Below the pieces are notes generated by a model that was given only the letters and a program-made list of their open reading frames with translations, did not search any database and was not told where the DNA came from. Positions 53,441 to 62,114 of a stretch of DNA of 64,000 bases are shown piece after piece. This DNA is from Butyrivibrio sp. (GTDB lineage Bacteria; Bacillota; Clostridia; Lachnospirales; Lachnospiraceae): assembly GCF_017433805.1 (NCBI RefSeq), contig NZ_JAFRGN010000036.1:173812-237811 (forward strand). The letters run 5' to 3'. Within the stretch, counting starts at the first letter, position 1. Every line of letters begins with the position of its first letter. Position numbers and translations under genes: made by a program.

Positions 53441-55207
53441 CATCCTCTCAGGTGCACTAAATCCAAGAAGGTCTATACCTGTCTCAAGTACCTTGAGTGT
53501 TGTGCTAAGAAGTGCGATATAGCTGCTCTTCTTGTCTGCATCTGTCTCAGCGAGGATCTTGGTTCCGTGATAGAAACTGTTAAATGCATTACTAAGATCA
53601 TAGATATATGCACAGATTCTGTTAGGAGAAAGATCTCTTGCTGCGCTCTCTACTGCATCAGCAAATCTTGTAAGCTGAAGCATGAGCTCCTTCATAGCAG
53701 GGCTGTCTGGGTTACCGAGCTTGGCTTCCTTGACGTTACCGCCCTCTGCCTCGTATTTCTTGAGGATTGATTTGATACGAACCATAGTGTAGAGAATGTA
53801 TGGGCCTGTATCTCCCTCAAAGGAAGTGAATTTATCAATATCAAAGATGTAATCCTTGGCTGGTTGGTTGGAAAGATCACCATACTTAAGAGCTGAAAGA
53901 GCTATCTTGTGTGATGTATCCTTAGCCTCCTCTTCACTGATGTCAGGATTGCCTTCCTTGATTCTGTTGTACATCTTGTCATCAATCTCGCCGATGAGCT
54001 TCTCAAGACGCATAACGCCGCCTTCTCTTGTCTTGAAAGGCTTGCCATCTGAGCCATTCATTGTACCAAAGCCTACGAAATGAAGCTCTGTCTCAGGCAT
54101 AACAAGCCTGGTCTTGCGAGCGCATCTGAAGACCTGTGTAAAGTACAGCTCCTGTCTCTTATCTACTACGTAGATAATTCCAGCTGGATGCTCACCATCC
54201 ATACGCTGCTTGATTGTAGCAAGGTCAGTTGTGTTGTAAAGTGAAGCTCCGTCTGACTTGAGGATCATACATGGAGGAATCTCCTTGGTATCTGTCTCCT
54301 CTGCAACGTCAACAACAAGTGCTCCCTGGCTCTCATGAGCATAGCCATGAGACTTCATGTAATCTACCATTCCTGGGATAGTCTCGTGTGCATCAGACTC
54401 ACCCTTCCAAAGATCAAAGCTTACACTAAGCTTGTCATAGTTCTTCTTAAGGTCTGTAACTGAAACATTGAGGATGTGGTGCCAAAGTGCTCTGTATGGC
54501 TTGTAACCATCCTGAAGAAGCTTGGTTGCTTCCATAGCTTCTGCCTTGAAAGCCTCGTCCTCTTTGGACTTCTTGCTGGCTGCAGGATAAATCTCCTCAA
54601 GCTCTGTAACAGTAAATGGTGCCTCCTTAGGGTAAGCACCTGTATAATCAGGATCAAAGTAGCACAGATCTGGCTTCCTCTCCTTGAGACCTGTAATAAC
54701 AAGTCCCATCTGAAGTCCCCAGTCTCCAAGGTGAACATCACCGATTACCTTGTTACCTGTATATCTAAGGATTCTCTTAATACTCTCACCAATTACTGCA
54801 GAACGAAGATGTCCTACATGAAGAGGCTTAGCAACGTTTGGTCCGCCATAATCTATGATATATGTAGGCTCGTGACCTGGCATTGTAACGCCCATGTGCT
54901 TCTCGTGGAGCATTCTAACGATATAGCTTCTTGCGAAGTCTCCGCTTACTGTGATGTTGAGGAATCCAGGCTTAACAGATTCAACCTTGTCAAACATGTC
55001 GTTACCCTGAAGTTTCTCAGCCACCTCATCAGCAATGATGAATGGAGCCTTGCCATATTTCTTGGCACCAGCCATAGCACCATTACACTGATACTCGCAC
55101 AGGTCAGGTCTGTTAGAGATAGTTACCCTTCCGAGCTCCCTATCATATCCAGCTGCCTCAAATGCATCTCCTACTTCTTTAGAAATTAGTTCAAGTACTT
55201 TTTCCAA
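53438..55207 (-). CDS. argS: Arginyl-tRNA synthetase
   Basis: 589 residues, class I synthetase. The HIGH motif is VAKPLHVGHLRSAVIG (about residue 130). The C-terminal anticodon domain ends YDLSNAFNSFYH and LGFSAPERM. KMSKS is replaced by a FKTREGG-type loop, as is common in ArgRS. The start is a TTG (55207-55205), the codon for residue 1 with AGAAGG 7 bases upstream. Alone on its transcript with a promoter at 55274-55302. Linked to arginine by function only. Confidence 0.95.
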   Translation of the reverse strand: MEKVLELISKEVGDAFEAAGYDRELGRVTISNRPDLCEYQCNGAMAGAKKYGKAPFIIADEVAEKLQGNDMFDKVESVKPGFLNITVSGDFARSYIVRMLHEKHMGVTMPGHEPTYIIDYGGPNVAKPLHVGHLRSAVIGESIKRILRYTGNKVIGDVHLGDWGLQMGLVITGLKERKPDLCYFDPDYTGAYPKEAPFTVTELEEIYPAASKKSKEDEAFKAEAMEATKLLQDGYKPYRALWHHILNVSVTDLKKNYDKLSVSFDLWKGESDAHETIPGMVDYMKSHGYAHESQGALVVDVAEETDTKEIPPCMILKSDGASLYNTTDLATIKQRMDGEHPAGIIYVVDKRQELYFTQVFRCARKTRLVMPETELHFVGFGTMNGSDGKPFKTREGGVMRLEKLIGEIDDKMYNRIKEGNPDISEEEAKDTSHKIALSALKYGDLSNQPAKDYIFDIDKFTSFEGDTGPYILYTMVRIKSILKKYEAEGGNVKEAKLGNPDSPAMKELMLQLTRFADAVESAARDLSPNRICAYIYDLSNAFNSFYHGTKILAETDADKKSSYIALLSTTLKVLETGIDLLGFSAPERM

Positions 55208-55273
55208 AATCTAACCTTCTTTCTTATCTAAAGTAGCTATCCAAATAGCTAATATTTAATCACAATCTACAAG

Positions 55274-55302
55274 ATTCTACCAAATAATTACTTATACATC
55301 AA
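55274..55302 (-). promoter_or_regulatory. Sigma-A promoter of argS
   Basis: Minus strand TTGATG (55302-55297), 17 bases, TAGAAT (55279-55274). The leader is about 60 bases, too short for a T-box. Confidence 0.6.
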
Positions 55303-55312
55303 CAAGCTATTT

Positions 55313-55774
55313 TTATAGATCAAATATCTCCATAAGTTCATAGATAAAATCTGAGAATTCTGCTGAAGAATAGGTACTAAGGATACCAAAGAGCGCAACC
55401 AGAACACCTATTCCTATTAAAAATGAAATAACTGCATTAGCTATAAGACCTATCAAAAGCCCCTTAGCTATACTATTCTTGGGATACTTAACTCTTGTAA
55501 TGATCAGAATAACAATTGCTGCAATAAATAAAAGGATGTTAAAGCTTGATGGAACGTAAGGCATATCAACAAACCTTTCGGCCGACATAATGAGCATGCT
55601 GATTGCCGGGAAAAACTTGGAAATGCACATACATATAACCGCTGCCAAAATATATTTTTTAGCTATTGGGTTATTATTGTCATCTGCCATGCTATAAGGT
55701 GTCACCATTATGATCTTCTGCTGTGGTGGCATCATCTGTGATGTATACTGCTGATCGAACTGCTGATTATCCAT
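55313..55774 (-). CDS. Small membrane protein of unknown function
   Basis: 153 residues. A polar Gln/Met/Pro-rich N-terminus (about 1-40) precedes three hydrophobic segments (about 44-65, 75-95 and 105-130). No family recognised. The start at 55774 overlaps the queH stop by 8 bases, and GAGGAG lies 10 bases upstream; longer in-frame openings lack a site. It is the last gene of the aroEK-queH run. Confidence 0.65.
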   Translation of the reverse strand: MDNQQFDQQYTSQMMPPQQKIIMVTPYSMADDNNNPIAKKYILAAVICMCISKFFPAISMLIMSAERFVDMPYVPSSFNILLFIAAIVILIITRVKYPKNSIAKGLLIGLIANAVISFLIGIGVLVALFGILSTYSSAEFSDFIYELMEIFDL

Positions 55775-56477
55775 TTTCTTTTCTCTCCTCTTTTTCTCTT
55801 TCCCTCTGAGCCTTGGAAAAACTGCATCCGCAGAAATCCTGCCTGTACAGATCAAATCTATGGGACAATTCTATAGAGCGCTTATACCCGTTCTTTTTCT
55901 TAAAGTCTGATGGAAGGAAGTTTACAGTGCCTTTACCCTCTGTATTAATTCTCTCCGCAGCAAGCTCTCCAACTTCGTTCAGCACATCGGCGTTTTTGAG
56001 AGGGCTGATAGTAAGAGTCGTGGTAAAAAACTCAAAGCCCTTATCCCTTGCTATTCTGGCTGTCTCGTCAAGTCTAAGTTCAAAACACTTCCTGCATCTG
56101 TCGCCGCCCTCAGGGCAATCCTCATAGCCCTTGACCGCGCTGAGGAAATCTCCAGGGACATAATCCCCTTCCATGATTTCAATGCGTCTGGCTCTGGAAT
56201 CTGAATTCATCCCTTCAAAGTTCCCATCCTCGACCTGTTTGTTGTACTCAGCGATAAGTCTCTTTTCCTCTTCAACTCTTTTCCTGTACTCACGCTCTTC
56301 TGTGATATTAGGATTGTAGAAAAAGACTGTAACGTCAAAATACTCTCTAAGATACTCCAGACAGTATGACGAGCACGGTGCGCAGCACGCATGTAAAAGA
56401 AGCTTGGGTGCCCTTTCCTCTTTTTCAAACTCCGCTATTTTGTTCTCTAATTCTTTGGAATAATTTCTTTTGTTCAT
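55767..56477 (-). CDS. queH: Epoxyqueuosine reductase QueH
   Basis: 236 residues. LLLHACCAPCSSYCLEYL has the adjacent CC and CxxC cysteines, and the second set is CPEGGDRCRKCFELRL, followed by TTLTISPLKNADVLN. These match the QueH family, the iron-sulfur enzyme for the last step of queuosine synthesis, used in place of QueG. The C-terminus (QDFCGCSFS) has two more Cys. It lies 18 bases downstream of the fused shikimate gene. Confidence 0.92.
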   Translation of the reverse strand: MNKRNYSKELENKIAEFEKEERAPKLLLHACCAPCSSYCLEYLREYFDVTVFFYNPNITEEREYRKRVEEEKRLIAEYNKQVEDGNFEGMNSDSRARRIEIMEGDYVPGDFLSAVKGYEDCPEGGDRCRKCFELRLDETARIARDKGFEFFTTTLTISPLKNADVLNEVGELAAERINTEGKGTVNFLPSDFKKKNGYKRSIELSHRFDLYRQDFCGCSFSKAQREREKEERKENG

Positions 56478-56495
56478 ATCTTCTAATTTCTAATA

Positions 56496-57989
56496 TCAAA
56501 AGACGATTCCAAGTCCCTCAATGATCTTGTCAGCGATCTGTGATGGGGTAAGCTCATCAGTATCTATTATATAATCAGCCGCGAGCTCATAAATGTTGCC
56601 ACGTTCCTCCTGCATCTTACGAATTTTCGCAAGAGGATCCTCAGTCTTAAGTAGTGGCCTCGAATCGTCAAACTTAACTCTCTCATAAACTGTCTCAGGC
56701 TTGGTGCGAAGGTACACTACCTTTCCAAGCCTTCCAAGAAGCTCTCTGTTCTCCTCTCGAAGTGGAAGCCCTCCTCCAAGTGAAATAACCATTTCTCTGA
56801 AATGCTCGCTGGAAGCGGTCTCCAAAAGAGCTGTCTCCATATCCCTGAAGGACTCTTCGCCCTCAGTGGCAAATATATCATTGATGCTGCGACCTTCTGC
56901 CTCAACAATGGCAGCATCGGTATCAAGAAGCTCAAGTTCAAGCTTATCTGCAAGGATCTCAGAAACAGTGGTCTTGCCACTTCCCATAAATCCCTCAAGA
57001 ATAATATTGCGAGCTCCTGTAACCTCCATTACAAGTGACTTGTAGATCTCATCAGCCTGTTCCCTGCTGATACTGATCTGAGCCTCATATCCCTCGCTGG
57101 TAGCACCGTTAAACCACAGCTCATAGGCATCGATTGCCTGATATAACAGCATCTTAAGACCAGAAACCACCTTGGCACCAGCCTCCCCTGCCAGCTTCAT
57201 GAACTTGGTATCAAGTGGTCTGTATACCATATCTATTCCAACGCTGACGTGCTGGTAGAACTCCGCATCCTCGATAACAGCACTGTTAACATCCGGGAAA
57301 AGACCCACTGACGTACACTGAAGCGCTATGAATTTATCTTCCTCAGTATATAAATCCCTGTACTCCTCAAGCCTCATAGGAATAACAATCTGAGGAATAT
57401 CAGAAGGCTCACCCTCTGCATTTACGCCATCTTCTGTGAGACTATCCTCTCGTCCCATTTCAAAAAGAGCTCTGTTAACTTCATCAGCTACATCTCTTGC
57501 TCTTTCAAAGGTTCTGTTGAGAATATATATTCTCCTGGCTCCCTTACTGCCACATAGAAACGCTGAAGGTCTGGCAACTCCGCCAGCTCCAAGGATAACT
57601 ACAGTTTTACCCTCAAGCTCAACGCCCTCATCCAGCATGGAACGATACAGGCCTGTCATATCTGTGTTATAGCCCTTAAAGCCGCCGCTCTCTGTTCTCA
57701 CAAGCGTATTAACTGCTCCAATTCCCTTAGCCAGAGGATCTATATCCTCAAGATAGGGAATAACATCGCTCTTATAAGGGATAGTTACGTTAAGTCCTCT
57801 GATGCCCAGAGCAAGCGCGCCCTTAATGGCATCGCCGACTCCGCCTTCCGGAACCTCAAAAGGCACATAGACCATATTGATTCCAGTGAGTTCTGACAAA
57901 CTATTATGTATAAGTGGTGACAGGGTGTGCCTTACAGGGTTACCTATCAGTCCACATACATTCGTATTACCATCAGTAAAATTAGCCAT
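56496..57989 (-). CDS. aroE-aroK: Bifunctional shikimate dehydrogenase / shikimate kinase (AroE-AroK fusion)
   Basis: 497 residues. The AroE half (about 1-310) has GLIGNPVRHTLSPLIHN, LNVTIPYK (catalytic Lys about 71), GYNTDMTGL and ILGAGGVARP (NADP Gly motif). The AroK half (about 325-497) has the P-loop LEGFMGSGKTT (residues 334-344), DTDAAIVEAEGRSI, SFRDME and SLGGGLP, plus the lid SRPLL. All key residues of both enzymes are seen, so it should carry out two consecutive shikimate steps. GGGAGG precedes the ATG. A -10 TATAAT at 58021-58026 is likely its promoter. Confidence 0.93.
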   Translation of the reverse strand: MANFTDGNTNVCGLIGNPVRHTLSPLIHNSLSELTGINMVYVPFEVPEGGVGDAIKGALALGIRGLNVTIPYKSDVIPYLEDIDPLAKGIGAVNTLVRTESGGFKGYNTDMTGLYRSMLDEGVELEGKTVVILGAGGVARPSAFLCGSKGARRIYILNRTFERARDVADEVNRALFEMGREDSLTEDGVNAEGEPSDIPQIVIPMRLEEYRDLYTEEDKFIALQCTSVGLFPDVNSAVIEDAEFYQHVSVGIDMVYRPLDTKFMKLAGEAGAKVVSGLKMLLYQAIDAYELWFNGATSEGYEAQISISREQADEIYKSLVMEVTGARNIILEGFMGSGKTTVSEILADKLELELLDTDAAIVEAEGRSINDIFATEGEESFRDMETALLETASSEHFREMVISLGGGLPLREENRELLGRLGKVVYLRTKPETVYERVKFDDSRPLLKTEDPLAKIRKMQEERGNIYELAADYIIDTDELTPSQIADKIIEGLGIVF

Positions 57990-58051
57990 TACAAACCTCC
58001 CAGAAGCATGAACTATGACTATTATACTAAATCCAAAGTCACTTCTGCCAT

Positions 58052-58087
58052 AAAAAAATAGAGAAGTTTTCCTTAGAAAACTTCTCT
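58052..58087 (-). terminator. Intrinsic terminator after the unknown gene
   Basis: Minus strand AGAGAAGTTTTC / GAAAACTTCTCT stem (58060-58087), followed by TTTTTTT. It separates the unknown gene from the aroEK transcript. Confidence 0.9.
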
Positions 58088-58126
58088 GATACGTCTATTA
58101 TGCTGGTTTCTATAACCCTTCTCAGA

Positions 58127-58555
58127 TCACAGCTTGATAACGATACCGTCGTCTGTACCTGCGATGATATTGCTCGGCTTACCTGTAAGATCCTTGCCAC
58201 CTACAAAATACTGGTACTCATGAAGGATCTTATCCCTCTGCATTCCGGATATTGCCTGCTTCATATCTTCTGATGCAAGGCCCTTCTCTCCGAAAAGATC
58301 TATAGATGAACTGTCGTACATACCAAAGGAAATGGCCACATTCTCGATGGAGGCATTTTCTCTGGAAGGAAGCTCCTCAATAGAAAGATCCATACCCTTC
58401 TTGGGCTCTTCTACCTTGGCTTCTACTGGCTGCTCTGGTGCCTTCTGAGGGGCTGCCTGAGGAGCCTGTGTACCCACCTTGATGTTATTATCTACTGCGG
58501 GAGGAATATTGTAAGCATTATAGTTACCAAAGCCATTAAGTCTATCTAATGCCAT
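58127..58555 (-). CDS. Soluble protein of unknown function behind a sigma-D-like promoter
   Basis: 142 residues, no signal peptide. A Asn/Tyr-rich start (DRLNGFGNYNAYNIPPA) leads to a Pro/Ala/Gln/Glu-rich disordered linker (about 28-55). The compact C-terminal domain has LSIEELPSRENASIENVAIS and a final KPSNIIAGTDDGIVIKL. No family recognised. AAAGGAG precedes the ATG. Its TU is closed by a strong terminator, so it is monocistronic. The sigma-D-like promoter points to the flagellar or chemotaxis regulon (inference). Confidence 0.7.
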   Translation of the reverse strand: MALDRLNGFGNYNAYNIPPAVDNNIKVGTQAPQAAPQKAPEQPVEAKVEEPKKGMDLSIEELPSRENASIENVAISFGMYDSSSIDLFGEKGLASEDMKQAISGMQRDKILHEYQYFVGGKDLTGKPSNIIAGTDDGIVIKL

Positions 58556-58601
58556 GTCCCTCTCCTTTCCAATAAAAATAACACAATGAGTTTCAAAGTA
58601 T

Positions 58602-58628
58602 ATATCGGAAAAACAAAACTATACTTAA
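58602..58628 (-). promoter_or_regulatory. Candidate sigma-D (sigma-28) flagellar promoter
   Basis: Minus strand TTAA (58628-58625), 15 bases, TCCGATAT (58609-58602), close to the Bacillus sigma-D consensus TAAA-N15-GCCGATAT (3 of 4 and 7 of 8). It lies about 47 bases before the ATG of the unknown gene at 58555. Just upstream is TAGTATTATACTA (58629-58641), a perfect palindrome around a central T. Confidence 0.55.
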
Positions 58629-58684
58629 TAGTATTATACTATATTTAGTAGGTTTTATAATATTTTAATACTAATTTCAAGTTT

Positions 58685-59443
58685 TTATCTGGTAATTCCT
58701 GCAGCCTTAAGGAGCTGTCTTGTGTACTCAGCCTGAGGATTTCTATACACATCCCTGGTAGCGCCATATTCCACAACTTTGCCATTTTTCATGACCATAA
58801 CATGATCACTTATCTGATAAACAACTCGAAGGTCATGAGATATAAAGATAATGGAAATACCATGTTTCCTGTGAAGGTTATCAAGAAGCTCCATGATCTG
58901 TGCCTGAATTGTTACATCAAGAGCTGAAACAGGCTCATCAGCAATGAGAAGCTTGGGCTCACGCATAAGCGCTATTCCAATGCAAACTCTCTGTCTCTGA
59001 CCACCAGATAGCTGAGAAGGATATCTGTCCAGCATGCTGATGGGGAGCTCAATCTCCTGCATGATCTCTTCTACTCTCTTGCGACGTTCTTCCTTGGTCC
59101 AGGTACGCTCCTTGTCAACCTTGAGAGGTTCCTCTAAGAGCCATCCGATCTTCTTGGCAGGATTAAGGGAATTGTAAGGATCCTGAAATACCATCATAGG
59201 CCTTCCGTACTTCTGCCAGATCTCGCCCTGATAGTCCTTATTGATACCAACGATAGCTCTTGCAAGCGTAGATTTACCACAGCCCGACTCACCAGCTATA
59301 GCCAGTACTTCTCCCTCTTCCATGTCAAAAGAAACATCGAAAAGAGCCTGTATTTTCTTGTTTTTCCTGGAAAAGAGCTTGCGCTTTCTGTTCTTGTAAA
59401 AGACATTAAGCCCAGTAACTCTTAATACTTTTTCTTTTTCCAT
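58685..59443 (-). CDS. Oligopeptide ABC transporter ATPase, OppF/DppF type
   Basis: 252 residues. Walker A is IAGESGCGKSTLA, signature LSGGQRQRVCIG, Walker B LLIADEPVSALDVT, switch His ISHDLRVV. EEPLKVDKER is a typical OppF/DppF linker. It powers import of oligopeptides with the OppD partner. It is the last gene of the operon and ends before the divergent-looking spacer of the unknown gene. Confidence 0.92.
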   Translation of the reverse strand: MEKEKVLRVTGLNVFYKNRKRKLFSRKNKKIQALFDVSFDMEEGEVLAIAGESGCGKSTLARAIVGINKDYQGEIWQKYGRPMMVFQDPYNSLNPAKKIGWLLEEPLKVDKERTWTKEERRKRVEEIMQEIELPISMLDRYPSQLSGGQRQRVCIGIALMREPKLLIADEPVSALDVTIQAQIMELLDNLHRKHGISIIFISHDLRVVYQISDHVMVMKNGKVVEYGATRDVYRNPQAEYTRQLLKAAGITR

Positions 59444-59462
59444 CTGTTAAATCACCAATCTA

Positions 59463-60263
59463 TCAGTTATCCAGATCAATCTTGGGTATCGCTGCTATAA
59501 GCTTCTTGGTATAGGTGTGTCTTGGTCTTGAGAAAACAGTCTTGGTATCTCCAGACTCAACAATATTGCCCTTCTGCATTACTATTACTCTCTCGCAGAG
59601 CTGACTCACAAGACTAAGATCGTGGGAAATAAAGATGATAGAGGTTCTCTTTTCCCTGTTGATCTTCTTGAGCAGTTCAACGATTTGCGCCTGAACCGTT
59701 ACATCAAGGGCGGTTGTAGGCTCATCAGCTATCAATATCTGCGGATTACCTATCATGGCAGCTGCGATCATAACTCTCTGTCTCATACCACCTGAGAGCT
59801 CGTGAGGATACATGAAGTACACCTCCTCAGCATTCTCAAGGCCAACGTCTCTGAGCATTGCGATGGCGCGCTCTTTGCGCTCCTGCTTCTTGATCTCAGG
59901 GTGGTGGATTCGAAGCGGTTCCTCCACCTGCCAGCCAATTCTTTTAACCGGGTTAAGACTTGTCATAGGCTCCTGGAAGATAATGGAAATCTCATCCCCC
60001 TGGAAAGACCTCAATGTCTTTCTATCGCAGGTCAAAAGGTCGTGGCCTTCGAACATGATCCTTCCTGTCTTCTTGATGGCATGTCTGTTAAGGAGACCAG
60101 CAATTGCCAGGGCGCTCATACTCTTACCTGAGCCAGACTCGCCAACTATTCCAACAATCTCGCCATCAGCAAGCATAAGGTCAAAATCCTCTACTGCTGT
60201 CTCAGGAGAATCTGAATCATGAAATTCTATATGGAGATCAGTAACATCAAGAATTATTTCCAT
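59463..60263 (-). CDS. Oligopeptide ABC transporter ATPase, OppD/DppD type
   Basis: 266 residues. Walker A IVGESGSGKSMSA, signature LSGGMRQRVMIA, Walker B ILIADEPTTALDVT and switch ISHDLSLV. The OppD signature FQEPMTSLNP is present. It starts inside the oppC 3' end (10-base overlap) and is followed by oppF after 19 bases. Confidence 0.93.
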   Translation of the reverse strand: MEIILDVTDLHIEFHDSDSPETAVEDFDLMLADGEIVGIVGESGSGKSMSALAIAGLLNRHAIKKTGRIMFEGHDLLTCDRKTLRSFQGDEISIIFQEPMTSLNPVKRIGWQVEEPLRIHHPEIKKQERKERAIAMLRDVGLENAEEVYFMYPHELSGGMRQRVMIAAAMIGNPQILIADEPTTALDVTVQAQIVELLKKINREKRTSIIFISHDLSLVSQLCERVIVMQKGNIVESGDTKTVFSRPRHTYTKKLIAAIPKIDLDN

Positions 60264-61069
60264 CTCTTAATCCCCTCTCCAAGGAATGCAAAGCCTAGTA
60301 CCATCAGTACGATAACAATACCAGGGCACAGAACGTAGCTGGGTCTTGTGAACATGTACTGCTGCGCATCTGACAGCATACGTCCAAGACTTGCGTAAGG
60401 AGGCTGTGAACCAACTCCAAGGTAGGAAAGACCAGCCTCAGCCAGAACTGCGTTGTTAAAACCAATAAGTATTGATGAAGCCAACACTCCCTTGATATTA
60501 GGAAGTATGTGCAAAAAGATCATTCTGAAATCCGAAACGCCTTGGAGACGTGCATTCTCTATGTAGTCCATATTCTTGCACCTGAGAACTTCGCCTCTTA
60601 CAATTCGTGCAAAGCTAGGCACAAAGGCTATTCCAAGAGAAATGACAAGCTGAGGCCAGCCAACACCGAATACACTGACGATTACCAGCGCCAGAAGGAT
60701 ACTAGGAAAGGCAAAAAGAGCATCAATAACTCTCATTGTGACCTCGTCGATCATTCCACCGTAGTAGCCTGTGATTGAGCCAATGATAGTGCCAACACCT
60801 GCTCCGATGATAATGGTTCCGATAGCGATCATAAGTGTTACTCTGCTACCGTACATAACTCTGCTAAACACATCGCGTCCCATGTTGTCTGTTCCCATGA
60901 TGTGGCGAAGAGATATGCCCTGAAGTTTCTCTGAAGCACTCATCTTTGTAGGCTCATAGGGCATCCAGAAAAAGCCGACGATTATCATAAGGAGAATCAG
61001 TCCCATGATAATGCCGCCAATAAATACATATGGATTTTTCAGTAATTTCTTAAGTTTGGAATTATTCAT
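60254..61069 (-). CDS. Oligopeptide ABC transporter permease, OppC/DppC type
   Basis: 271 residues with six membrane segments. HIMGTDNMGRDVFSRVMYG is the highly conserved DppC opening, and IVRGEVLRCKNMDYIENARLQG the EAA-type loop. AEAGLSYLGVGSQPPYASLG is also typical. It follows oppB by about 20 bases and overlaps oppD. Confidence 0.94.
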   Translation of the reverse strand: MNNSKLKKLLKNPYVFIGGIIMGLILLMIIVGFFWMPYEPTKMSASEKLQGISLRHIMGTDNMGRDVFSRVMYGSRVTLMIAIGTIIIGAGVGTIIGSITGYYGGMIDEVTMRVIDALFAFPSILLALVIVSVFGVGWPQLVISLGIAFVPSFARIVRGEVLRCKNMDYIENARLQGVSDFRMIFLHILPNIKGVLASSILIGFNNAVLAEAGLSYLGVGSQPPYASLGRMLSDAQQYMFTRPSYVLCPGIVIVLMVLGFAFLGEGIKRWK

Positions 61070-61090
61070 GTCTAGTTTATTCCTAACTAT

Positions 61091-62035
61091 TTAGTCATCT
61101 ATATCAATTCTAGGATCGATGATCCTGTAAATTATATCCACAAGGAAATTAGTACCAATAACGATAATGGCAATACCCATGATGATTGCCTCAACTACAG
61201 GATAGTCTCTGTTACTGATACTGGACAACAGTATACGGCTGATGCCAGGGATATTGAATACCTGTTCAATAACGATACTGCCTGCAACCATATCTGCTAG
61301 CGCCATTCCAAGGAAGGTGATAACTGGGATCATGGCGTTTTTAAGAACGTGTCTGTAGAGAACACCGTTTGTATTATTACCCCTTGAATATGCTGTTCTC
61401 GCATAATCTTTGCCCGATTCATCTATGAGATTACCTCTTAGCATCTTGACTGTCATGGCAATCTTGGGAAATGCAATGGCAACTGATGGGAAAAGGAGAT
61501 ATCTCAGGAACCCTCTGACGTCATCTGTGTAGGACACAAAGCCTCCAGGGGTAAAGAACTTAAATATCATTCCAAATATAAAGGTGATCAAAATACCTGA
61601 AAAGAAAGGTGGAATGGCCATAATAACCTGATTGACCACAGTAATGGTCCTGTCAAGAATACCATTCTCATACTTGGCTGTGGCAATGCCCACAGGAATA
61701 GAAATAACAACTGTAAAAAGAAAAGCAAGAAGTCCCAGTGTAAGTGTTATAGGAATCTTACTAAGAATAAGGCTTGCTACTGGAACACTGTAGGTATAGG
61801 AAGTTCCAAAGTCTCCCTGCCAGAAAGCTACAAACCATCTAAAATATCTGACAAGAACGGGATCATTAAGTCCCATCTTCTCTCTTGTCTGAGCAACAAG
61901 CTCAGGTGAAGCCTCAAGTCCCAGCATACGAATAGCTGGATCTCCAGGCAATACATTAAAAGCGAGGAATACGCATAGTGAAACCACTATCAAAGTAACA
62001 ATCGTAGATGAAAGTTTTTTGAGTGTGTATTTCAT
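61091..62035 (-). CDS. Oligopeptide ABC transporter permease, OppB/DppB type
   Basis: 314 residues with six membrane segments. FNVLPGDPAIRMLG is the conserved opening, FGTSYTYSVPVASLI the periplasmic loop, and DYARTAYSRGNNTNGVLYRHVLKNA the EAA-type loop. The start is ATG 62035, 8 bases after GGGGA; an ATG two codons earlier is too close to that site. It follows the binding-protein gene by about 80 bases. Confidence 0.94.
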   Translation of the reverse strand: MKYTLKKLSSTIVTLIVVSLCVFLAFNVLPGDPAIRMLGLEASPELVAQTREKMGLNDPVLVRYFRWFVAFWQGDFGTSYTYSVPVASLILSKIPITLTLGLLAFLFTVVISIPVGIATAKYENGILDRTITVVNQVIMAIPPFFSGILITFIFGMIFKFFTPGGFVSYTDDVRGFLRYLLFPSVAIAFPKIAMTVKMLRGNLIDESGKDYARTAYSRGNNTNGVLYRHVLKNAMIPVITFLGMALADMVAGSIVIEQVFNIPGISRILLSSISNRDYPVVEAIIMGIAIIVIGTNFLVDIIYRIIDPRIDIDD

Positions 62036-62114
62036 ATGCATATTCCCCGCTAGCATTTTTTACTTATATTATATATGCAGGAATACCTGTTGTGTATCAG
62101 TATTTATCTGCATT

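Noticed and set aside
55208-55312. T-box leader for argS
   Set aside because: The leader is about 60 bases, and no specifier loop, T-box sequence or terminator is seen.
58629-58641. TAGTATTATACTA as the -10 of the unknown gene
   Set aside because: TATAAT is present within it but no -35 lies at a usable distance; the sigma-D-like match fits better.
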